Assembly: GCA_047639475.1 (NCBI GenBank)
Contig: JBLIOD010000026.1
Span: 1-35,856, forward strand
Source of the DNA: JAAELZ01 sp047639475
GTDB lineage: Bacteria; Pseudomonadota; Gammaproteobacteria; Arenicellales; Poriferihabitantaceae
Reading direction: 5' to 3'
Length of the DNA: 35,856 nucleotides
A program made the position numbers and the translations under genes. Below, in pieces: positions 1 through 7,831 of the stretch; position 1 is the first letter of the stretch, and each line of letters opens with the position of its first letter. The notes beneath the pieces were generated by a model that saw only the letters and a list, made by a program, of their open reading frames with translations, made no database searches and was not told where the DNA came from.

Positions 1-2
1 CG

Positions 3-2501
3 CGTACCACCGGTGAAGCGGGCATGTACAACATGGTTTATGCCTATAAGCACCGAGACTCTGGATTAGCTGCGGGATACCTTGCGCTTAAATTGTTGAT
101 GCATTTGTTGCCGACGCATTTGCAAGAACAAATTGATTATCCGATTGATTCAGACTTTGATTTCGAATCAGAACTTGAAGAATTTATCCGCCAAGCACAA
201 AAGCGCGAATTCGGGCCGAGCACACAATCTTTGGTGGATGCGGCCAAAGAGCGCAATATACCGTGGTTAAGATTGAATAATTACAGCATGGTGCAGTTTG
301 GCCATGGCAAATATCAAAAACGTATTCAGGCAACGGTTACTTCAAATACCAATACCATCTCGACTGCTTTGGCCAGTGATAAAGAGGGTACGCACCGTAT
401 TTTGAAGGATTTGGGTCTGCCTGTTCCGCATCAAATCATGTTCAATAACGAGGATGATGCGGTGAAGGCGGCCAATAGAATTGGCTATCCGATGGTCATA
501 AAGCCTCTGGATGCCAATCACGGCCGCGGTATCAGCATAAATTTAACCACTGATGAGCAGGTTAGGGTGGCGTTTCACGAGGCGCGTGAAAAAGGCAGAA
601 CACGTAATATTTTAGCTGAGAGCTTTATTACCGGCTACGACCATAGAATGTTGGTGGTTAACGATGAACTAGTGGCGGTGGCGAAACGGGTTCCAGGGCA
701 TGTAGTGGGTGACGGAAAATCATCTATTACTGCGTTAGTTGACATAGTGAACGAAGACCCTCGACGCGGCTTTGGTCACGAAAAAGTACTGACTCGTTTG
801 GAGTTGGATGCGCAGGCCGCCCGCTTACTCGAGGAGGCAGGATACGATGGCGACACAGTTTTAAGCAAAGGCGAAGAATTTTACCTTCGCTCCACAGCCA
901 ACCTTTCAACGGGCGGCACGGCTATTGACCAAACCGATGTGGTACACCCCGATAATCGCGAGATGGCAATTCGGGCAGTTAAAGCGATCGGTTTAGATAT
1001 AGGCGGTGTCGATTTCCTTACTGACGATATATCGCAGTCTTATAAAGATATTGGCGGCGGAATTTGTGAAGTGAACGCTGGCCCCGGTTTTCGGATGCAC
1101 GTTGCCCCTAGTGAGGGTAAGTCTCGCGATGTGGCAGGCAAGGTTTTAGATATGCTTTATCCGGCGGGTACGCCGAGCCGAATTCCGGTAGCGGCGATAA
1201 CCGGTACCAATGGCAAGACCACGACCACCCGTATGTTGTCACACATCATGAAGTCTTGTGGGCATATAGTTGGCATGACCTCCACTGGCGGCATTCAAAT
1301 TGACGGCAGAGATACGGTTAAAGGCGATATGACGGGGCCGCAATCTGCACAAATTGTATTGCGCGATCCGTCAGTAGATTTTGCTGTGCTAGAAACAGCG
1401 CGTGGCGGTATTTTGCGTGCAGGTTTAGGCTATAGAGAATGTGATGTCGCGGCATGTATCAATGTAACGGCTGACCACATGGGTTTGGGCGGTATAGAAA
1501 CACTCGAACAACTCGCCAAAGTTAAAGAAACAGTGGTACGTATAGCCAACGATACTGCTGTGCTTAATGCCGACGATCGTTTGTGCTTAAAAATGGCGGA
1601 TAACTGTCGAGCGAAGCATATCTGTTATGTCACGATGGATTCAACTCATGGTTTGGTCCGAGAACATATCCGTGCTGATGGACGAGCCTTGGTACTAGAA
1701 AAAGGCATTAACGGCGACATGATCACGATCTATGATCATGGCGCACATATTCCCTTACTCTGGTCTCACTTGATTCCCGCTACTATCGAGGGCAAGGCCA
1801 TGCACAATGTTCAGAATGCCATGTTTGCAGCGGCCATGGCGTATAGTTTTGGAAAGGATTTGGATGAAATTCGCACCGGCTTGCGTACCTTTGATTCTTC
1901 GTTCTTCCAGAGTCCCGGTCGAACCAATATCTACAACGAACACCCGTTCAAAGTTATTTTGGACTATGCGCATAATGAAGCCAGTTTTGGTGTGATGGCT
2001 GATTTAGCCGACCGACTCGATCCAGTGGGGAAGCGCACCGTGGCGATCTCTGTTCCTGGGGATAGACGTGACGAAGACATTCGTAACATCGCTGCCGCGT
2101 GTTTGCCCGGGTTTACGCATTTTGTGTGTAAGTCAGACAACAATACTCGCGGTCGTGGCCCAGACGAGGTGCCGAAACTGCTTAAGAAATATTTTATGGA
2201 GTTGGGCGTGCCCGAGGAGAACATAGCCGTGTTTGCCGAGGAAACGCCGGGTATCGCTTATGCTTTGGAAACGGCTGAAGAAGGAGATTTATTGGTAGTT
2301 ACAGCCGATGACTTGACCGCAGCATGGAAACAAATTACCAGTTGGAATTCAGATGTCCAGCCCAAGAAGGCTACAATTCCTGGAACCAAAGTTTTTGTTC
2401 CTGGACGCGCTAAGCGATATCACCTTGAAGATGACGAAGAGTTGATTATCGATGATCGAGGTGTGCGTATTTCGATCAGCGAAAGCTCAGAGGATGATTA
2501 G
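3..2501 (+). CDS. cphA: Cyanophycin synthetase (5' end outside window)
   Basis: The enzyme polymerises aspartate and arginine into the cytoplasmic storage polymer cyanophycin (multi-L-arginyl-poly-L-aspartate) using ATP. About 833 residues are visible. The frame is open to the window edge before the first ATG at 24, and the residues there (RTTGEAG before MYNMVYAYK) look like CphA interior, so the true start lies upstream. An ATP-grasp domain is marked by KPLDANHGRGISINL near residue 160 of the ATG-numbered fragment. A Mur-ligase-like domain is marked by the P-loop GTNGKTTTTRML near residue 395 and by ETARGGILRAGLGY further on. The C-terminus is acidic. The order of domains fits full CphA rather than a free Mur ligase. 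No cyanophycinase gene is seen in the window, though one could lie upstream. Confidence 0.95.
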   Translation, partial: RTTGEAGMYNMVYAYKHRDSGLAAGYLALKLLMHLLPTHLQEQIDYPIDSDFDFESELEEFIRQAQKREFGPSTQSLVDAAKERNIPWLRLNNYSMVQFGHGKYQKRIQATVTSNTNTISTALASDKEGTHRILKDLGLPVPHQIMFNNEDDAVKAANRIGYPMVIKPLDANHGRGISINLTTDEQVRVAFHEAREKGRTRNILAESFITGYDHRMLVVNDELVAVAKRVPGHVVGDGKSSITALVDIVNEDPRRGFGHEKVLTRLELDAQAARLLEEAGYDGDTVLSKGEEFYLRSTANLSTGGTAIDQTDVVHPDNREMAIRAVKAIGLDIGGVDFLTDDISQSYKDIGGGICEVNAGPGFRMHVAPSEGKSRDVAGKVLDMLYPAGTPSRIPVAAITGTNGKTTTTRMLSHIMKSCGHIVGMTSTGGIQIDGRDTVKGDMTGPQSAQIVLRDPSVDFAVLETARGGILRAGLGYRECDVAACINVTADHMGLGGIETLEQLAKVKETVVRIANDTAVLNADDRLCLKMADNCRAKHICYVTMDSTHGLVREHIRADGRALVLEKGINGDMITIYDHGAHIPLLWSHLIPATIEGKAMHNVQNAMFAAAMAYSFGKDLDEIRTGLRTFDSSFFQSPGRTNIYNEHPFKVILDYAHNEASFGVMADLADRLDPVGKRTVAISVPGDRRDEDIRNIAAACLPGFTHFVCKSDNNTRGRGPDEVPKLLKKYFMELGVPEENIAVFAEETPGIAYALETAEEGDLLVVTADDLTAAWKQITSWNSDVQPKKATIPGTKVFVPGRAKRYHLEDDEELIIDDRGVRISISESSEDD

Positions 2502-2798
2502 GTTAAAGAACGTTTTCATGATCACGAGGTGACTGTAGTCTCGACTTAATGGTTCACAAGTAATGGCCTACTTATGAGGTGTAAATTACAGCACCTTTTA
2601 TTAGCTCATGACCAGTAGACAAAGTCGTTGCGAGGAGTCGCAGCGACGGGGCAATCGATGTTTCCGAGATGAATTCTACATGGATCGTCGTGCTTCGCTC
2701 ACGAAGGCTGGCTAGAGATCGTTGATTTAGTGCCATGTATTGAACTAAAAGCAATCCATATAAGTCTCAGTAACATATTCAACAAAGCTAACACGCCC
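2502..2798. other. Intergenic region with a dispersed-repeat fragment
   Basis: No gene is seen here. The stretch carries a copy of a GTCGTTGCGAGGAG-type repeat (listed separately) and, at about 2670-2715, a looser match to the opposite arm of the same kind of element (GTCGTGCTTCGCTCACGAAGG). No convincing terminator for cphA and no clear promoter was recognised. Confidence 0.5.
2624..2657 (+). repeat. Dispersed REP-like repeat, copy 1
   Basis: The stretch GTCGTTGCGAGGAGTCGCAG followed by CGACGGGGCAATC resembles the widespread intergenic repeat of the form GTCATTGCGAGGAGCGAAGCGACG...GCAATC known from many proteobacterial genomes. A second, inverted and more diverged copy lies at 28203-28233 in this window. 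The family assignment is from memory of the consensus; the similarity of the two copies is seen directly. Confidence 0.55.
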
Positions 2799-3290
2799 AT
2801 GAAAAAGCACCTCATAGTTTGCTTGCTATCCTGCTTCGCAGTATTTGCATTGTCTGTACAAGCCCAAACCGCAGCACTACGCAATATGGAAGGGAGAGTA
2901 ACTTCTCTGCAGGGTCACATGGATTCTGATAAATGGACTGTCGTGATGATTTGGGCCTCACGTTGCCATGTATGTAACTAAGAAGCGCCGCAGTATTCGG
3001 CTTTTCACACTAAACATGTGAAGAAAGATATCAAGATGGTCGGTATCTCTATTGACGGCGAATCTGGCGCTTGGGAGGCGCAACGGTTTATCGCGCGTCA
3101 TAAGCTTAATTATCCCAACCTGATAGGTGACGCACGCACGGTGGGTGCCTTATATAAGGAAAAAACAGGTGAATCCTTTCGCGCAACCCTGACCTTTATG
3201 GTGTTTGATCCCGATGGCAAACTTCGATCAACGCAGGCAGGCGGTATTCCGCCTGACGTAATAGAGCAGTTTATTGAATCAAACAGTTAG
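2799..3290 (+). pseudogene. TlpA/thioredoxin-fold periplasmic protein gene with in-frame TAA
   Basis: One continuous frame of 163 codons is interrupted only by TAA at 2979-2981. The start MKKHLIVCLLSCFAVFALSV gives a Sec signal peptide with likely cleavage after AQA. The thioredoxin active site is WASRCHVC, the stop follows one residue later, and the same frame continues EAPQYSAFHTKHVKKDIKMV and on to FMVFDPDGKLRSTQAGGIPP, the normal second half of a TlpA/redoxin domain. A single CAA (Gln) to TAA change would explain the break. The downstream part could only be made by reinitiation (for example GTG at 3018) and would lack the CxxC. A functional protein would be a periplasmic disulfide reductase. 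Readthrough or a sequencing error cannot be excluded. Confidence 0.82.
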
Positions 3291-3379
3291 CTTAATGCAA
3301 TAAGCCTGTAGCTGGGAGCATCACTACTGGTTTACAAAGAGAGTGCGTCCTCGTAGAAAAAGCGCTTTAATTGAATCCA

Positions 3380-4630
3380 CTATTTGCGTGCCGCGTTTTT
3401 CACCTCGGCCACAGCGTCACTTCTAGCTTTAAACAATGCTTTTTTTATTTTGCTCGGTTCTTCAGCTTGCTTAGCGATTTCTGCACTATTCACTGACTTT
3501 GCCGCCGATAAGTATTGATGCAATAAATCAAGCTGTGGATAAGGCTTGCTGGCAAAGTCTCCACCGCGGCCTTGCATGTCAGCTTGGCAACAAAGGGCAA
3601 AAGCATGCATTTGCTCTGGTTTTCGAAAAGCGTCTAATTGATTTAACAACTTAACAACCGTTACCGGCTTCAGTTCAGCCAGTGTGTGCATTAAGAGGTG
3701 ATTCTTGCATACCAACGTAGCTAATTGCGCCGTGTTCTTCGGCAATCTAAAGCGGACGCATATTTCTTCAACCAAAGACACACCGCGATGTTCGTGCATG
3801 CGGTGACTAGGTAGCTCATCTGAAGGAGTAATGGCTTTACCTAAATCATGGGTAAGTGCGGCAAACACAACATTGTTATCATCGCTGAGTTGGCGCGCTC
3901 TATCGATGACCATCATCGTATGAATGCCACAATCAATTTCGGGATGGTAATCCGCTCTTTGTGGGATGCCATAAAGGGCATCGACTTCGGGTAGCAAGGC
4001 TTTTAAGGCACCGCATTCAAGCAGTGCTTCAAAAAAGATAGAAGGCTTGGGGCTGAGTAATGCGCGGTTGATTTCTTGCCATACTCTTTCGCTGACTAGT
4101 GCATCAACTTCTCCGGAGTTCACCATGTCTCGCATTAGCTGAATGGTCTCTTCTGCAATACTAAAACCTAGATGATGAAACCGTGCTGCAAATCGCGCGG
4201 TGCGTAATATTCGCACAGGGTCTTCTCTGAAAGCAGGGGAGACGTGGCGCAGCGTTTTGTTACTGATGTCATTCAGGCCGCCGTATGGGTCAATCAGTGT
4301 GCCATCCCTATCTTGAGCAATGGCATTCACGGTTAGATCTCGTCTGGACAAATCTTGTTCTAAGGTGACGCTCTTATCAGCGCAAATATCAAATCCTCTA
4401 TAGCCCATAGAGACCTTGCGTTCAGTGCGCGCTAGAGCGTATTCTTCATTGGTTTTCGGGTGTAAGAAAACGGGGAAATCTTTACCAACTGAACGATAGC
4501 CTGCTTCGCTCATTTTATCGGGTGTGCTACCGACAACCACCCAGTCTTTATCGGTTACGCTAAGCCCAAGTAACCCGTCTCTAACCGCGCCGCCGACTAA
4601 GTAATGCTTTGATGAAGAAGATGCCGACAA
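3380..4630 (-). CDS. cca: CCA tRNA nucleotidyltransferase, multifunctional
   Basis: The enzyme adds or repairs the 3'-terminal CCA of tRNAs without a template. At 416 residues it matches the Escherichia coli length (about 412). The nucleotidyltransferase signature YLVGGAVRDGLLG lies near residues 10-22, followed by the metal-binding DKDWVVVG near 27-34. The RRDLTVNAIA motif and the CCA-enzyme neck come next. An HD-type domain follows, with HTMMVID near residue 235 and HDLGK near 260, as in gammaproteobacterial Cca proteins that also have phosphohydrolase activity. The start is a TTG at 4630, as no ATG precedes the conserved YLVGG block. The 5' end overlaps the 5' end of the divergent aminopeptidase gene, so the two promoters must lie inside each other's coding sequence. 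Confidence 0.95.
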   Translation of the reverse strand: MSASSSSKHYLVGGAVRDGLLGLSVTDKDWVVVGSTPDKMSEAGYRSVGKDFPVFLHPKTNEEYALARTERKVSMGYRGFDICADKSVTLEQDLSRRDLTVNAIAQDRDGTLIDPYGGLNDISNKTLRHVSPAFREDPVRILRTARFAARFHHLGFSIAEETIQLMRDMVNSGEVDALVSERVWQEINRALLSPKPSIFFEALLECGALKALLPEVDALYGIPQRADYHPEIDCGIHTMMVIDRARQLSDDNNVVFAALTHDLGKAITPSDELPSHRMHEHRGVSLVEEICVRFRLPKNTAQLATLVCKNHLLMHTLAELKPVTVVKLLNQLDAFRKPEQMHAFALCCQADMQGRGGDFASKPYPQLDLLHQYLSAAKSVNSAEIAKQAEEPSKIKKALFKARSDAVAEVKNAARK

Positions 4631-5736
4631 AATATCAACGACTCACCAAAAAGGGGATAAAGGGTTTGACGGCATTTATTCTAAGCATGGTGATGGTGAT
4701 GTTGGTGCTCAGCGGTTGTGAAAGCATTAGTTATTATTCTCAGGCTATTCGTGGACATAGTCAGATTATATTCAATCAACAAAAAATTAACGAGGTATTA
4801 GCTAACTCCGATACTGAAGAAGGCCTTAAGCAACAATTGCAGCTTAGCCAAGATGTCATTGCCTTTGCAAGAAAGCAGTTGAGGTTGCCAAAAAATAAAA
4901 GCTACACAAAATATGTTGATACGGGGCGTGAATATGCTGTGTGGAATGTGGTGGCCACGCCGCGTTATTCTGTCGACCCTTTGGGGCACTGTTTTCCGAT
5001 TACGGGGTGCGTCAGTTACAAAGGATACTATGCCTTAGATGAAGCGCGAGCCTATGCTGGCAGACTTAAAGATGATGGCTATGACGTATCGATTGGTAGC
5101 GTGGTTGCCTACTCAACGCTAGGCTGGTTCGATGACCCGCTACTAAATACCATGCTCACGGATGATGAGGTAGCACTTGCAGGCACCTTGATTCATGAAT
5201 TGACCCATCAACAAGTTTATCTGAAAGGCGATACTGCCTTTAATGAGTCATTTGCCACTGCGGTAGAGGAGTTAGGGCTACAGAAGTGGTTACAAAATAT
5301 AGGAAAAGAAGCCCAGTGGCAGCGTTATCAAATTGATAAGCGAGGCAGGCAACAAGTTCTATCGTTAATATTGCGCCATAGAAAGTTGATGGCGAAAGCT
5401 TATGAAGGGATATCTGACGAAGCGAATGATGAATCAATCGCTTTAAAGGCGTTGCTATTTTCTGACCTTAAGAATGCTTATCAGATAATGCGTAGTGAGG
5501 GCAGGAATTATGGCCGTTTTGATCAGTGGTTTAACAGCGATTTGAATAACGCCTCACTGGTTTTATTTGCGGATTATAATCAGTGGGTGCCGGCATTTAA
5601 GCAATTACATGAGCAGACAGATACTTGGTCGCAGTTCTATGTTGAGGTAGAGGAAATGGCCCAGCTGGATTCAGAGTCTCGAAATAAACAATTACAACAA
5701 CTAACTGATAAATGGCTTGTTGAACATGCAAAATAA
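4612..5736 (+). CDS. Predicted lipoprotein aminopeptidase (COG4324 / PF10023 type)
   Basis: A putative zinc metallopeptidase anchored in the envelope. A membrane segment (LTAFILSMVMVMLVLSGCES) ends in a lipobox LSGC, so export and lipidation are expected. The metallopeptidase motif HELTH lies near residue 195, followed by KGDTAFNESFATAVEELGL, which supplies the usual third metal-ligand region. The stretches HCFPITGCVSYKGYY and STLGWFDDPLLNTM are characteristic of the predicted-aminopeptidase family. Length, about 374 residues, is normal. Start choice is uncertain between TTG 4609, ATG 4612 and ATG 4621, none with a strong ribosome-binding site; the membrane segment is intact in all. It overlaps the start of the following transporter gene. 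Substrate is unknown. Confidence 0.85.
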   Translation: MKKMPTKYQRLTKKGIKGLTAFILSMVMVMLVLSGCESISYYSQAIRGHSQIIFNQQKINEVLANSDTEEGLKQQLQLSQDVIAFARKQLRLPKNKSYTKYVDTGREYAVWNVVATPRYSVDPLGHCFPITGCVSYKGYYALDEARAYAGRLKDDGYDVSIGSVVAYSTLGWFDDPLLNTMLTDDEVALAGTLIHELTHQQVYLKGDTAFNESFATAVEELGLQKWLQNIGKEAQWQRYQIDKRGRQQVLSLILRHRKLMAKAYEGISDEANDESIALKALLFSDLKNAYQIMRSEGRNYGRFDQWFNSDLNNASLVLFADYNQWVPAFKQLHEQTDTWSQFYVEVEEMAQLDSESRNKQLQQLTDKWLVEHAK

Positions 5737-6622
5737 AATCATTGGGGCGTCGCAAAATGGTTCGTTAGATCGGCCGTTACTGGGCATTGGTTTTATGTTG
5801 CTGGGCATGTCAATCATGCCGGTGCTAGATATTTGCGCTAAATTACTCAGTGATTCTATGCCTGTTATGCAGGTCACTTGGGCGCGGTTTTTTTTTCACA
5901 TGGTTTTCCTGTTGGTGGTGCTTACCTTTAAAAAACAGCCGTGGTGGAGAATGCCGACTAATCCAGGGATGCAGGTCGCACGAGGCGCGATGTTGTTAAT
6001 GGCTACGCTTAGCTTTTTCTATGCGATTAAGTTCAATCCTATACCCAATGCATTGTCTCTATTGTTTGTTTCGCCTCTAGTGGTGACTCTGGTGTCACCG
6101 TTAATCTTGGGAGAAATGTTTGGGCTACGACGTTTTATCGCAACCGTCATTGGCTTTGCGGGTGTATTGATTGTTTTACAGCCAAATAGCGAAGCCTTCA
6201 CTCCCAGTATCTTATTCGCGTTGATTTCGGGTTTTGGCTATGCGGCATATATTCTTATCACACGCAAATTATCGGCAGATAAAACCCCCTTGTTGACGCT
6301 TTTTTATACTGCAGTGGTAGGCGTATTTGTTTTGTTACCTGTTATGCCGGCAATATGGGTGCAACCTGATCTAAAAAGCTGGGGCCTGATGGCATTAATG
6401 GGCGCGGTGGCGGCGCTAGGACACTATATGGTGATATTGGCTTGTCAGTATGCTGAAGCTTCTGTGGTTTCACCCTACAATTACTTTGAAATCGTTGGCG
6501 CAGTAATATTGAGCTACATTATTTTTGGCTACTTTCCAGGTTTGAACGTTTGGATTGGAGTTGTTATTATTTGTGCTTCAGGTATTTATATCTCTTATAG
6601 AGAATTAATTAAAAATAATTAA
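5726..6622 (+). CDS. EamA/DMT-family inner-membrane transporter
   Basis: A drug/metabolite-transporter-superfamily permease of about 298 residues with around ten hydrophobic segments and the internal duplication usual for two EamA domains: the first from about LLGIGFMLLGMSIMPVLDIC, the second from about ILFALISGFGYAAYILITRK. A short basic tail (SYRELIKNN) ends it. The gene overlaps the aminopeptidase stop by 11 nt if ATG 5726 is used, or more with TTG 5717, so the two are probably co-transcribed. The transported compound cannot be deduced; family members export amino acids, nucleobases and other metabolites. Confidence 0.88.
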   Translation: MQNKIIGASQNGSLDRPLLGIGFMLLGMSIMPVLDICAKLLSDSMPVMQVTWARFFFHMVFLLVVLTFKKQPWWRMPTNPGMQVARGAMLLMATLSFFYAIKFNPIPNALSLLFVSPLVVTLVSPLILGEMFGLRRFIATVIGFAGVLIVLQPNSEAFTPSILFALISGFGYAAYILITRKLSADKTPLLTLFYTAVVGVFVLLPVMPAIWVQPDLKSWGLMALMGAVAALGHYMVILACQYAEASVVSPYNYFEIVGAVILSYIIFGYFPGLNVWIGVVIICASGIYISYRELIKNN

Positions 6623-6635
6623 GGCAGCGCAGATT

Positions 6636-6725
6636 ATGAGGAGTGAAGCGATAAAGGAACTAGGAATTCAAGACATTAATGAGCTGGCTAAACTCTGTAA
6701 GCACTGTCAGCATAAACATCTTTAG
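6636..6725 (+). pseudogene. Stub of a gene start cut off by an IS remnant
   Basis: Just after the DMT transporter an ATG opens a 29-codon frame. Its first 20 or so residues, MRSEAIKELGIQDINELAKL, look protein-like, and the IS5-type transposase homology (opposite strand) begins right after them, at about 6697. The simplest reading is the N-terminus of a gene whose remainder was lost on insertion and decay. The pattern vaguely recalls the start of a GNAT acetyltransferase, but this is too short to assign. Confidence 0.35.
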
Positions 6726-7348
6726 ATGTGTTTTCTGTCAAAATATCATCCAACACATTGCTGTCATGCACCTGCGCTGAAGTCACCTCATGATCGCGGA
6801 TGATTTTATTGCCATTGTCAGTATTGCCATTGTCAGCATTGACGTGGGTTTTTGTAACCATAGTGCGCCTCATTATTTTTCTTTGTCCAGCGCGCATCCG
6901 TGTCCTTCTAGCGTAACTTCGCAGCGTTCTATTTGAAGCTATCAGGAATTTTTCCTTTCTTGATTTGCTTGTCGAATTGCTCGAATAATTTCTTCACCAG
7001 GTCATGATCGACTACAGACTGCCTGAAGTCCCAGAAGGGTTTCGCATCAGGTACCGTCTCCTCTAGTCGTAGACCTAGACATCGGCAAAAACTGTAGCGG
7101 TCGCGTATTTGAAAATCAAGTTCATCGTCTGAGAGGTTGTACAGATGCGGCAAAACCAGGATTTTAAACATCATGACTATGCCTTTACGTTTTCTGCCAG
7201 CATTGCTCTTGCGGTTCACCTTCTCTATCCCTTTAAGCGCTGGCCGAAATGCCTCCCAGTCGATTAGGGTATTGAGCGCAACCAGCTTATCCTTCTCGTC
7301 TATCTTCTTAAAGCGATCTTCAAGGTCAAAAAAGACTGCTTGCAACAT
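6697..7348 (-). pseudogene. Degenerate IS5-family transposase
   Basis: The N-terminal part (7348 down to 6929) reads as an IS5-type transposase: MLQAVFFDLEDRFKKIDEKD, then KSNAGRKRKGIVMMFKILVL and LYNLSDDELDFQIRDRYSF. It ends at a stop in PDSFK. A second in-frame stop follows, then KDTDARWTKKN, a +1 frameshift (extra C in the AAAAACCCACGTC stretch), and HVNAD...IIRDHEVTSAQVHDSNVLDD...DVYADSAYR. Compared with intact family members, about 70 residues carrying the first catalytic Asp are missing between PDSFK and KDTDARW, and everything after DSAYR, including the catalytic Glu, is gone. It contains a 15-bp tandem duplication (6808-6837). It cannot be active. No clear terminal inverted repeats were found. 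Confidence 0.85.
6808..6837. repeat. 15-bp tandem duplication inside the transposase remnant
   Basis: ATTGCCATTGTCAGT at 6808-6822 is followed directly by ATTGCCATTGTCAGC at 6823-6837. In the transposase reading this inserts an extra DNGNT-like unit between HVNAD and KIIRD. It is one more sign of drift in this dead element. Confidence 0.8.
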
Positions 7349-7471
7349 GATTTCATAGAGGTCTGTGAGTTTTCAATATTATAACATTCTGTAGCCTATT
7401 TTCGGAGATGCCCTAAAGGCTGGGAGTTTCAAGAAGCTTATACTAGCGTAAATGGGGGCAGAGAAAGCACA

Positions 7472-7477
7472 TATAAT
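7472..7477 (+). promoter_or_regulatory. Consensus -10 box (TATAAT) before the hairpin-rich region
   Basis: A perfect TATAAT occurs at 7472-7477, which would place a start near 7484, just before the hairpin-rich segment. There is no good -35 hexamer 16-18 bp upstream, so on sequence alone this is only a candidate. Confidence 0.35.
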
Positions 7478-7483
7478 TATTGG

Positions 7484-7796
7484 GCTGTCTTGCCTCTAGG
7501 TGTGGGTTGACTAAGCGGAATCAAGCTAGGGCTGTCAGAGCGCGAGGGTGCGAGTTCCGCAACGCCGCTTAGTCAATCGTAATATCGTGAACCCGCAGGG
7601 CCAACCGGGTATGACTTTCGTTCGTTTTTTCACAAGGGAAAAAGAACAAACCCGCCACGGCAGTGGCAATGTTAAACTATTACGCAGCATCACAAGACTG
7701 GCGCATGATCTAGCGTCAGACTCCACACGCCGATATGGCTGAACTATAAATTGCAGCAATCCAGAGCCGGTGACACAAGGCTCCTAAATAATTTTT
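7484..7796 (+). ncRNA. Possible structured RNA, unassigned
   Basis: The segment is rich in inverted repeats. TTGACTAAGCGG (7507-7518) pairs perfectly with CCGCTTAGTCAA (7565-7576). GCCAC-GGCA-GTGGC forms a hairpin at 7654-7667. A long A/T-rich hairpin lies at about 7618-7651 (GTTCGTTTTTTC against GAAAAAGAAC). GTGTGG (7500-7505 area) can pair with CCACAC (7723-7728) to close a domain of about 230 nt. A weak terminator-like stem GAGCC/GGCTC (7764-7783) is followed by TAAATAATTTTT. A TATAAT box precedes it. I compared it by eye with tmRNA, 6S RNA, RNase P RNA and SRP RNA and saw no match. It may equally be a repeat element or a relic. Strand is chosen from the -10 box and the terminator-like end. 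Confidence 0.3.
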
Positions 7797-7831
7797 CTAC
7801 TAATTAAGTAGGCCCATAAATAGCCCACTAG

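Larger units (their letters stand above)
7372..7831. other. Long gene-free gap between IS remnant and nadA
   Basis: No supported protein gene lies here. Opposing frames of 60-75 codons overlap on the two strands with no recognised domain, which is typical of structured non-coding DNA. The 3' two-thirds is the hairpin-rich segment listed separately. The 5' part (7372-7470) shows nothing recognised apart from AT-rich stretches that may include the outer end of the decayed insertion sequence. Confidence 0.6.

Noticed and set aside
7535..7759. Overlapping 64-75-codon frames on both strands of the hairpin-rich region
   Set aside because: No domain, no ribosome-binding site, and both strands stay open because of base composition and inverted repeats; better seen as non-coding.
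7484..7796. tmRNA, 6S RNA, RNase P RNA or SRP RNA
   Set aside because: None of the conserved ends or signatures of these RNAs (for example the GGTTCGA...CCA end of tmRNA or GAGGAAAGTCC of RNase P) is present, so no known family name is given.
7799..7830. Terminator for nadA
   Set aside because: CTACT/AGTAG and AGTGGGC/GCCTACT hairpins exist on the minus strand, but they overlap each other and are not followed by a T-run on that strand.
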